A stretch of 64,000 nucleotides of DNA from Candidatus Nitrotoga arctica (GTDB taxonomy: Bacteria; Pseudomonadota; Gammaproteobacteria; Burkholderiales; Gallionellaceae), in assembly GCF_918378365.1 (NCBI RefSeq), contig NZ_OU912926.1, positions 434,001-498,000 of the forward strand, read 5' to 3'. Below, in pieces: positions 57,271 through 64,000 of this stretch (position 1 is its first letter; every line of letters begins with the position of its first letter). The position numbers and the translations under genes are program-made. The notes beneath the pieces were generated by a model, which saw only the letters and a program-made list of their open reading frames with translations, was not told where the DNA came from and did not search any database.

Positions 57271-58401
57271 TTACTTTTCTTCTGTCTCATGTCCCCAGCT
57301 ATAGCGAACCTTCAAGCGGTTGAACTGCTGCCAACCGATGTGCCCCTCATATTGAAGACGACCCAGCACGATGCCGGGCGCTACGTTTATTTGTCTGGCG
57401 AAGTCGCGAATCATTTGCTCGCCGATCAACGAGTGAGCCAGTAGTGCCTTGTAGTCGGTGGGCAGAATCAGCAAGTCTCGGGCAAAAGCGTCCGCCTCTT
57501 TCTCTTCCTGCGGGTTCAGGCCATCCTCGCCAAGCGTATCGAGGAAAGTCATCCGCTTGCCGTGCTTCAAAAGATGCCCTGCCTCGTGGAAGAAAGAAAA
57601 CCACAGCTTGTCGTCAGTCTTGCCACGCAGACTCAGCATGATGAGCGCTTTGCTCGCACTCAGCCATTTCGTCGCACCGCTGACGGGGCAGCCCTTCGGG
57701 GCAGGTTCCAAAACTACGGCTATGCCGACACGGGCGCAAAGCTCGATGAGTTTGGGAGTAAAAACCTTCGGATCACGTTCTGACGTCAGTACCCGTATCT
57801 GCTGCAAGGCCGCCTCGAAGGCTGCGCGGTCATAATCGCCTAGCCGCATATCCTCCGCAGCCCGCTCCCCTCTGCGTAGCCACGCCGAAACAGCAGCAGG
57901 TTCACGGGTCAGTTTCGCGGATGCACGGTAGGCGGCGACCGGCTGTTCATATTGAGTCCGCCATGCCGCTACGTCGGCCACACCAAAATAGCGGAGGCAC
58001 TCGAACATTTGCTGGGCCTTACCCTTCACTTTTTTCACCCAGCCGAACTTCACCATGTCGGACAGGGGTAGCTCTTTTAACCAGTCGGTATGCTCGGCCA
58101 ATGCCTTGAGTGCTTCCTGACGTGCCAGATGCTCGCGGTATTGGGCTTCCAGATTCAGCCAGAAGCGGGCAGTGCTACCCAGCACACGTTCCAGTTTAAG
58201 CGCCGTTTCCTCTGTTATGGGCGCATTGCCCTTCAATAACAGATTCACGTGTTTGGTGGTGAAGCTGGTGCGTGTGGCCAGGTCAGCCTGCGTCCAGCCC
58301 CGTTCTTCCAGCAGGTCAGCAATAGATTCGCCGGGCACCGCCACCCAATCGGGCGCAAAGTCAGCCAGCGTCTCGTAGGTGCGCAACACAGTATTAGTCA
58401 T
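57271..58401 (-). CDS. HigA-type antitoxin fused to an ImmA/IrrE metallopeptidase
   Basis: A 376-residue protein. The N-terminal Xre-type helix-turn-helix (about 25-85; LLEERGWTQADLATRTSFTT, then HVNLLLKGNAPITEETALKL) is of the HigA kind. The C-terminal half carries the zinc-protease motif HEAGH in SFFHEAGHLLKHGKR and AFARDLLILP, as in ImmA/IrrE. Such fusions act as antitoxins or stress-responsive regulators. It overlaps the toxin gene by 8 bases and lies 32 bases before hsdR on the same strand. Confidence 0.88.
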   Translation of the reverse strand: MTNTVLRTYETLADFAPDWVAVPGESIADLLEERGWTQADLATRTSFTTKHVNLLLKGNAPITEETALKLERVLGSTARFWLNLEAQYREHLARQEALKALAEHTDWLKELPLSDMVKFGWVKKVKGKAQQMFECLRYFGVADVAAWRTQYEQPVAAYRASAKLTREPAAVSAWLRRGERAAEDMRLGDYDRAAFEAALQQIRVLTSERDPKVFTPKLIELCARVGIAVVLEPAPKGCPVSGATKWLSASKALIMLSLRGKTDDKLWFSFFHEAGHLLKHGKRMTFLDTLGEDGLNPQEEKEADAFARDLLILPTDYKALLAHSLIGEQMIRDFARQINVAPGIVLGRLQYEGHIGWQQFNRLKVRYSWGHETEEK

Positions 58402-58723
58402 GGTAATCCTCCGCTTCGATAATCGTTATTTCATCAACCTGCGACCAGTCAATCGAGCCGTCTGCCCTGAAAGGCGGCGGCTGACGTGTCGGCTTAAAGA
58501 TCAATCGCATTCCCTTGTGCAAATCCACGGCAAACTGGCCAGCCCGGTCGTATTCCAGCGGGTGCGGGCGGCCAATTGCTAACTCGCTTATCACACTAGC
58601 GGCGTGAAGCTCGGAGAGGCGCCGCTGCAACTTCTTCGCCGACTCCATCCCCAGCTTCTTGACAGCCACTTTGGATTGCTTGCACAAAGTCTCGACATCT
58701 TCGTCTTCATAGGAGACTTTCAT
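58394..58723 (-). CDS. HigB/RelE-like toxin
   Basis: A 109-residue protein of the RelE/ParE/HigB fold (KKLGMESAKKLQRRLSELHA, then GRPHPLEYDRAGQFAVDLHK and MRLIFKPTRQPPP, ending ITIIEAEDYHD). HigB toxins cut mRNA on the ribosome. The toxin-first order with an overlapping HigA-type gene is typical of higBA. The pair sits inside the restriction locus between hsdS and hsdR, where it could make loss of the locus harmful to the cell. Confidence 0.85.
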   Translation of the reverse strand: MKVSYEDEDVETLCKQSKVAVKKLGMESAKKLQRRLSELHAASVISELAIGRPHPLEYDRAGQFAVDLHKGMRLIFKPTRQPPPFRADGSIDWSQVDEITIIEAEDYHD

Positions 58724-58887
58724 TCGATTAGTTTACCATAATGGTTAATAGTTCTGGCAACCTTTGGATACCATGAGTGTAGGTGCGTATGGCAATACGC
58801 CCGAATTGTGCCCATATACCAAGAACCGCTTTCGTAGGCTTGGTTATGCGATGAAGCCGCTAACTCAACAAAAACCACAGACTGGTA

Positions 58888-59012
58888 GGGTGGGCAGGGA
58901 TTTTATCTGCCCACCCGGTTTTGAATCCGCGTAGGCACAAAGGCGTGCCCGCCCAACCCGGCTTCCGCCGTATGGAAATTGCATTCGGCGGATAACGCTA
59001 CGCTCATCCGCC
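58888..59012. repeat. Hairpin-rich repetitive spacer between hsdS and the toxin gene
   Basis: GGGTGGGCAG (58888-58897) and CTGCCCACCC (58107 bases offset: 58907-58916) form a perfect 10-bp stem. It is followed by TTCGGCGGATAACGCTACGC at about 58985, and by TCATCCGCCC. Both kinds of sequence are common dispersed intergenic repeats in proteobacterial genomes. No gene lies in 58724-59012. Confidence 0.6.
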
Positions 59013-60262
59013 CTATGACACCTTAATTTTCCCGGTAACGGCATCCGTAATGGTAGCAGCGCGGAGCTCTTGCAATAACTTGATCTCGTCTCGAACATGG
59101 TCAACCAGCTTATCAATGTGGGCGGTTTCACGGTCGAGATAGGCGGCGATAGCTTTCTGCTCATCAAGGGGTGGGCTGGCAATGTAAGTGGACAGCACTT
59201 CGCCCTGATCAATCGTTGTCATGGTTGTTGACTTGGAGCGCGAAATAAGTGATTGTCGCCCGTATGATGAATTTAAGAAAAATGCCATGAACCTTGAATT
59301 GCACAAAGAAGTGTCAGGGCGCAATCTCACCACATGGCACTCAAATACTGTTGGCTCAATAATATTTCTCGCTACTGCAAACATCGCAATGCCATCAAAT
59401 TTTAACGAAGACCGAACCAAAAAAAGGTCGCCATCACAAACCTGATACTGAATCAGCTCTTGCTCTGAGCACCTGACTCGTTCAAGCGAAGAGCCATCAA
59501 CAAAGAAATTATCTGAAAATAGATCGGTTACGTTGACCAGCGGTGCGCCGTCCCCAAATTCGTCATTTTTCTTAAATATGCCATTCATTGCGAGGCCATC
59601 AGTGACTCGCCTAAGAGACTTGATCGCCCAATGCGCAGGCACTTCGCCCAGCCACGGCAAACCGCTGGGCGTCTTGGGGGCGGTTGGGTCTAGCCCTTGG
59701 GTGACGACTTCGGAAATGGTGGCCTGTCGATATTCCAGCAGCGTTTCGATCAACGACACTTCTCGGCTATCAGCGTATCGACACGGGCAATTTCACGGTC
59801 GAGGTAAGCGGCGATTGCCTGTTGTTCGCGGATGGACGGGCGGGAGACAAGGTGACCGCTGAGGTTTCCCTTGGTCATGCTTGGAACAGCCGTATTCGTC
59901 GAGTAGTAGTCGAATGGTATAGTAAGAGCCGAGTAATAAGCGAATCGGCCAGAGGCATCGGGGCGGATCTTGGTCCAATACATAGTATCCACTGTCCAAA
60001 AACGTCCGGTTACATGTAGTGGTTTATCAATGGTTCCTTTTCTTCCGAGCAGGACGGATTCACCGTCGTAAAGGAAATCGGACGCATACGCAAATATACC
60101 TCCAGAACCGAAGACTGGATATCCTTCGGCTTTTTCGACATGCTTATGGTCGGAGCCGTTCTGAATCTCCACAAAATGCTTGAACTGAACAACATCCCAC
60201 TGTTCGGGTATTTCTCCCAGCCACGGCACACCACTGGGCTTATAGGCTGGGTAAGGCTTCAT
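59013..60262 (-). pseudogene. hsdS: Type I specificity subunit HsdS, frameshifted in the middle
   Basis: Two frames each carry one target-recognition half. The first (60262 to 59750) begins MKPYPAYKPSGVPWLGEIPE, includes the first recognition domain and the spacer helix EQQAIAAYLDREIARVDTLI, and stops after AEKCR. The second (GTG 59759 to 59013) reads SLIETLLEYRQATISEVVTQ, then SGLPWLGEVPAHW with the second recognition domain, the repeat EQKAIAAYLDRETAHIDKLV, and ends ITDAVTGKIKVS. A small indel near 59755-59770 separates them. The halves could in principle pair as half-subunits; more likely the gene is broken or misassembled. It overlaps hsdM by 4 bases. Confidence 0.87.
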
Positions 60263-62304
60263 CCCGCCACTCCGCGCAGCATGTCCATGAAGCGTTTTTC
60301 CATCGCTTCGATTTCTGCCCGTATCGTCTCGCGGCTACGCGGAGGGGTGTAAGTGTAGAACTCGCGATTGAAGTTGATTTCGGTGCCGACTACGCCGACC
60401 AGTCCATCCTTGTCATCCTTGATGTCGCGGTTGATCCCGGCATCCGGCCAGTGCGGCACCACCTCACGATCAAAGTAGCTGTCGATGTCCTCGCCAAACG
60501 GCACGTATTCAGCATCGCGCAATTCAGAATCGCTCAATACCTCGCCTTTTTCGTTGGTGGTGGGCTCGGCAGTCTTGTCGCGTGTCGCGAGATATTTTCG
60601 GGCAAGCTCCAGCAGTTTAGCTCCGAGTGGCTTCTTGATGCCTGCTTTCTTTGCCGCTTTCTGCAAAGCGGCGCGGAAGGTGTCGGCATCGGTGTAGATG
60701 GCCACAGCATCCAGCTTGGCTACAGCGATTTTCAGCGCGTCGCGTTGCTCATCAGGCAACTTGGCGTAAGCCTTATCGGCCAACAGTGCGGCCACAGCCT
60801 CGGCAGTCGCCTGAAACCGACAGCGCAATGGACGCTCGATGGTTACTTTGCGGTAGAAGAAATGTTCGCGATCGAACACCTTGGCCTTCAAGGTGCGTCC
60901 TTCGACTTTGCTCAGGACAGGCCCGGAGTTGGCATCACGCCAGTTCACCGCTTTGAATCCGGCGTAAGCCTTCGCAATACGAGCGATGCAGTCCTCGGAG
61001 AACTCGCGGCGCTTCTTGCCCAAATTCTTCTTCATCAAATGGCTCATGCCGCTGGCGTCAATCAGCAGCACCTTGCCTTTGCGTTCGGGTGGTTTGCGGT
61101 TGCTCATGAACCACAAGTAGGTGGCGATGTTGGTGTTGTAGAACATGTCCGTGGGCATTGCCACGATGCAATCCAGATAGTCATGCTCCAGAATCCAGCG
61201 GCGTATCTCGCTTTCGCCGCCACCCGCATCGCCGGTAAACAAGGGTGATCCGTTGTGTACCACGCCAATGCGCCCTCCGCCCTTGCCCCCAACCACCGGT
61301 TGCACCTTGGACAACATATGCAGGGAGAAAAGCATTTGTCCGTCACGAATGGCAGGCAATCCGGGAGCAAAGCGGCCAGCGGCTCCCTTGGCGTGTTCTT
61401 TTCGTACTGAGTTCTCGGCGGGTTTCCATTCCACACCGTAGGGAGGATTAGCGGCCTGGTAATCAAAGGTCTGATTCGGATGCTTGTCCTTTTCCAAGGT
61501 GTCGCCATTGGCGATGTTAGCGGGGTCTTGCCCCCGGATCAGCATGTCGGCTTTGCAGATGGCATAAGTTTCGTCTTCCAGTTCCTGCCCAAACAGTTTC
61601 AACGTGGCGCGGTCGTTGAATTTGTGTATGTGCTCTTCGGCGACACTCAAAATACCGCCCGTGCCAGCAGTGGGATCGCACATGGTGCGCACCACGCCGG
61701 GAACCGAGAGCGCATCATCGTCGCCTTCAAATAACACCGTCACCATCAGCTCAATTACATCACGCGGGGTATACTGCTCACCCGCCGGAGACACATCGTT
61801 GAACTTGCGCAGCAACTCTTCAAACGCTTGCCCCATGTCGTGATTGGTGACGACCGATTTGCCTTTTTCATCCAGTGCGCGCAAATCAGTTTCGGCAAAA
61901 CGCTGCACCACGAGAAACAGACGATTCTTTTCTGCCAATTTATCAATGGTGGCGATAAAGCCAAACTTCTCGAAAATGTCGCGCACGTTCTGCGAGAAGC
62001 CGTTAATCATCGCCTCCAGATTGTCGCGCACGTCATCCGGGCTTTCCGCCACACCCGGCAGGGTGAATTTGGACGTGTTGAAAAACGGGTAGCCACTGGT
62101 GGGCGTGAGGAATTTGTCGAGGTCGTAGTTTTTATCTTTGACGGCTTCGTATTTGATACGCACAGCCTCACGGGTTGGGGCAAGCACACAATCCAACCTG
62201 CGCAGGATGGTGAACGGCAGGATCACCTTGCGGTACTCATTTTCCTTGAACGCGCCACGTAGCAGCTCGGCGTTCTTCCATATCAAATCAGCTAATTTGG
62301 CCAT
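60259..62304 (-). CDS. hsdM: Type I modification methyltransferase HsdM
   Basis: A 681-residue N6-adenine methyltransferase that works with HsdS. The N-terminal helical domain (LADLIWKNAELLRGAFKENE) is followed by the cofactor motif DPTAGTGGILSVAEEH (about 213-228) and the catalytic NPPYG (about 285-289). The length and the C-terminal tail (INFNREFYTYTPPRSRETIR) are normal. A short peptide GPVLSKVEG near residue 465 is encoded by a small repeat inserted in frame. The ATG at 62304 is 23 bases from an IS5-family element, so its old promoter is displaced. Confidence 0.94.
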   Translation of the reverse strand: MAKLADLIWKNAELLRGAFKENEYRKVILPFTILRRLDCVLAPTREAVRIKYEAVKDKNYDLDKFLTPTSGYPFFNTSKFTLPGVAESPDDVRDNLEAMINGFSQNVRDIFEKFGFIATIDKLAEKNRLFLVVQRFAETDLRALDEKGKSVVTNHDMGQAFEELLRKFNDVSPAGEQYTPRDVIELMVTVLFEGDDDALSVPGVVRTMCDPTAGTGGILSVAEEHIHKFNDRATLKLFGQELEDETYAICKADMLIRGQDPANIANGDTLEKDKHPNQTFDYQAANPPYGVEWKPAENSVRKEHAKGAAGRFAPGLPAIRDGQMLFSLHMLSKVQPVVGGKGGGRIGVVHNGSPLFTGDAGGGESEIRRWILEHDYLDCIVAMPTDMFYNTNIATYLWFMSNRKPPERKGKVLLIDASGMSHLMKKNLGKKRREFSEDCIARIAKAYAGFKAVNWRDANSGPVLSKVEGRTLKAKVFDREHFFYRKVTIERPLRCRFQATAEAVAALLADKAYAKLPDEQRDALKIAVAKLDAVAIYTDADTFRAALQKAAKKAGIKKPLGAKLLELARKYLATRDKTAEPTTNEKGEVLSDSELRDAEYVPFGEDIDSYFDREVVPHWPDAGINRDIKDDKDGLVGVVGTEINFNREFYTYTPPRSRETIRAEIEAMEKRFMDMLRGVAG
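60897..60918. repeat. Small palindromic repeat inserted in the hsdM coding sequence
   Basis: The core TTCGACTTTGCTCAGGAC with GTCC...GGAC ends is a known type of dispersed small repeat. It is seen in proteins as VLSKVEG, FDFAQDR or LCSGQAR, depending on frame; all three readings are present here. It adds about ten residues to HsdM without breaking the frame. Confidence 0.7.
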
Positions 62305-62327
62305 CTATCTGTCCAGTAAAGTTCTTA

Positions 62328-63170
62328 GAGCCTGTTCACGATCTTCGCAGCAGCAGAACCAGGAAGGCAAGGTGGATGAATTGCAGGCTGGTATTGAGTT
62401 TGCGTTCGCAGTTCTTCCATAGCCGTCTGCATTTCTCCAACCATGCGAAGCTGCGCTCAACCACCCAACGCTTTGGGATGACGGCGAAGGTGTGCAGTTC
62501 GTTGCGCTTGGCGATCTGCACCGATGCCCCCAGTATTTCATCGACTGCCAACGCAAATGGTCGACCTACATAACCACCGTCAGCCAGAATACGTTGTACC
62601 TGCGCAAGGCCTGGTTTGCACCGTGCCATCGCCTGCAAGATACCTTTCCGATCAGTGACCTCAGCGGTGGTCACCGCAACTGCATGCGGTAGTCCTTGGG
62701 TATCCACCGCAATGTGGCGCTTGATTCCAGAGATCTTCTTGCCTGCGTCATAACTCTTCTGACCCGCCGTGTCCGTGTTCTTCACGCTCTGCGCGTCCAC
62801 AATCAATAGCGTCGGCTGTGCGTTGCGCCCCTGTCTCGTACGGGCCACGCCAACTTGATTTTTTTAACGCCCGCTCCAGCAGGCTCATTCCTTCCTCGTC
62901 CTGCTCACTCCACTTGGCAAAGTAGGAGTGCACCGTGCGCCATTTCGGAAACTCCCTCGGTAGCATTCGCCACTGGCAGCCGCTCTTGAGCAGGTACAGT
63001 ACCGCGCTCCAGACCTCATATAAGTCCACCGTGCGGGGCTTGGTACGCTTGCGCGCCCCTTCCAGCAAGGGCCTAATTTGCTCGAACTGCTCGCGGCTGA
63101 TGTCGCTTGGGTATTTTTTCTTGCGCATTCGGACATTGTCTCGGATTTCAGCAAGATCGTGAACAGGCTC
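62328..63170 (-). mobile_element. IS5-family (IS427-type) insertion sequence, 843 bp
   Basis: Perfect 18-bp terminal inverted repeats (GAGCCTGTTCACGATCTT at 62328-62345, its complement at 63153-63170) are flanked by TTA on both sides (62325-62327 and 63171-63173), a TNA target duplication typical of this group. The element is complete and lies 23 bases upstream of the hsdM start. Confidence 0.93.
62336..63128 (-). CDS. IS5-family transposase, two frames joined by -1 frameshift
   Basis: The first frame (63128 leftwards) reads EQFEQIRPLLEGARKRTKPR, SGCQWRMLPREFPKW and ERALKK, then continues out of frame to a stop at 62748. The second frame (to 62336) reads GVARTRQGRNAQPTLLIVDA with the catalytic Asp in VDAQSVKNTD, then ILADGGYVGRPFA and RWVVERSFAWLEKCRR with the catalytic Glu. 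The frames meet at a run of seven A (plus-strand T at 62859-62865, codons TTA AAA AAA), a classical slippery site. Stepping back one base gives a full transposase of about 263 residues. This is programmed frameshifting as known for IS427-type elements, not decay. Confidence 0.9.
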
Positions 63171-63233
63171 TTAGTGCTTCAGCTTGCCGCGCGAAGTCTG
63201 CAGGGCGATTTTTCTGAAATTTATTCAAGTTGA

Positions 63234-63467
63234 TCAGCCTTCAACGCAAGCCAAGCAGTCTCTTGGCATGCGCGCAATCAAGCAGTGACCAATCAGGATT
63301 AGCTTCCGCCAAACAGTGAGACCTCGACCTGGTAGCGGATTGAGGTCAACCTGCGAGTCCACCAGGGTGGATGCCAGCGATTCCACGGTGTCGCTGGCTG
63401 CGCGACGAGTTAGCAGCCACGCGTAATATTGGCTTTGGTATGGCGTGAGTAGCCGTTGTGTCATCAA
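63234..63467 (-). pseudogene. N-terminal stub of a SNF2-like helicase
   Basis: A 77-codon frame. LTPYQSQYYAWLLTRRAASD and SLASTLVDSQVDLNP match the start of large SNF2-type DEAD/DEAH helicases, which continue with NPHQVEAALFAF and the ATP-binding loop. Here the match ends at DLNP and the remaining 30 or so residues are unrelated, so the gene has lost almost everything. It overlaps the HTH gene by 4 bases, so the two were one operon. The IS5 element lies 64 bases beyond its stop. Confidence 0.7.
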
Positions 63468-63664
63468 CTCGCCTTCTGTTTCATCTTGTTGATGCTCTCG
63501 ACAATCCAGAGATCAAGCTCTGAGCGACGGAAACGCCACGTTCCACCAAGCTTGAATGCGGGAATCTCGCCTTTCTGGGCGAGCCGGTAGACCGTCCGCT
63601 TGCCAGCTTTCAGGTAGGCAGCAACTTCGTCAAGCGTAAGGATTTCGCCATCTGTGTCGGTCAT
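63464..63664 (-). CDS. Excisionase-family helix-turn-helix DNA-binding protein
   Basis: A 66-residue protein with the MerR-like/excisionase HTH_17 domain: ILTLDEVAAYLKAGKRTVYR, then GEIPAFKLGGTWRFRRSELD. Such small proteins often precede helicase or restriction genes and act as local regulators. Its stop overlaps the start of the helicase stub as ATGA. It looks intact. Confidence 0.87.
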   Translation of the reverse strand: MTDTDGEILTLDEVAAYLKAGKRTVYRLAQKGEIPAFKLGGTWRFRRSELDLWIVESINKMKQKAS

Positions 63665-64000
63665 TGTTTCTTCCGCAATGGTGGCCTACAATGAATTTTG
63701 TTTGCCAAGTCTGGCCAATTCTACCGCATCGAGCTTATAACTGGCTAGAGTCATACAAGAGCGTATGACGATTCAACTGCGGCGGCGACAGGCCATGCGT
63801 CAAATGATCACTACGGACGCGGGTTCGACTGTGGAAATACCGCACGATAGGCTTCGCGATTCGTGCCAGTGACAGAAATAATCATCGTTGTACTCCCCTC
63901 TTAGCCGACTTTCGCCGGAACAGGTTTTCTCATACTCGCGGCGACCCCAAACTTGCGATGTTAAAAGCAGTGCCGGATCGGTGCCGCTTCGAACCTTGAC
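63665..64000. other. Right edge of the window, no clear gene
   Basis: Only one short reading frame has a plausible start: minus strand, ATG 63885 to TAG 63811, 24 codons (MIISVTGTNREAYRAVFPQ ...), with GGGGAG upstream. It looks like the start of a protein cut short. Nothing else could be named. Confidence 0.3.

Noticed and set aside
62748..63128. IS5 first frame as a broken transposase
   Set aside because: The seven-A run at the junction fits programmed -1 frameshifting, so the two frames are read as one working gene.

Overview
The window looks like a chromosomal segment of a betaproteobacterium, probably of the Nitrosomonadales/Gallionellaceae type. This is inferred from gene order (rpsP-rimM-trmD-rplS beside ffh; rpsU-yqeY-dnaG-rpoD followed by a tRNA; sucC-sucD) and from the look of the proteins. 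No database search was possible. Base composition is mixed: housekeeping parts are moderate in G+C, and the block at about 47.6-54.0 kb is clearly richer in G+C.

Layout. (1) 1-5.7 kb is core: xerD (cut by the window edge), ogt, the rplS-trmD-rimM-rpsP operon (read leftwards), a CcsA/YpjD-like membrane protein and ffh. (2) 5.7-21.1 kb is a signalling island among debris. It holds three large PAS-containing sensor kinases, two single-domain response regulators and an Hpt-REC-REC-GGDEF protein. The 9.8-15.2 kb genes overlap or nearly touch and look like a complete phosphorelay ending in c-di-GMP synthesis. Around them lie a decayed IS481-type transposase, a REC/EAL gene reduced to scraps, and a GGDEF-EAL gene truncated at its 5' end and split by an intact IS630-family element with a TA target duplication. 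(3) 21.1-39.4 kb is core again: a CAU tRNA, rpoD, dnaG, yqeY, rpsU, an OsmC/YhfA protein, a porin, a Maf/YceF pyrophosphatase, dksA, galE, sucCD and mgtE. It also has a 951-residue glycosyltransferase fusion (GT2-TPR-SEC-C-GT2-HD-like) and a secreted GlcG/HbpS protein. (4) 39.5-47.4 kb is a decay zone with a large toxin-like gene: a DUF2252 gene broken by an in-frame TGA, fragments of RHS-type genes, an IS3-type scrap, and an intact 1391-residue RHS/YD-repeat protein followed by a translationally coupled exported protein that could be its immunity partner.

(5) 47.6-54.0 kb is the maintenance and mobilisation module of an integrative conjugative element: DUF2285, an AlpA-like HTH protein, RepA with two 24-bp iteron-like repeats behind it, ParA, a small partition-type protein, DUF2840, a TraF-type S26 peptidase, and a DUF3363 relaxase that is frameshifted. 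No type IV secretion genes follow. (6) 54.1-62.3 kb is a type I restriction-modification locus (hsdM, hsdS, hsdR, read leftwards) with a HigB/HigA-ImmA toxin-antitoxin pair between hsdS and hsdR. hsdS and hsdR each carry one frameshift; hsdM is open. (7) 62.3-64.0 kb: an IS5-family element with TTA target duplication sits just upstream of hsdM, followed by an HTH protein and the N-terminal stub of a SNF2-like helicase.

The best candidates for follow-up are the phosphorelay operon with its shared, recently duplicated sensor modules, the glycosyltransferase/SEC-C/HD-like fusion, and the RHS protein with its exported partner. The three frameshifts within 52.9-59.8 kb mean either that this island is decaying or that the assembly has local indel errors; the sequence alone cannot decide.
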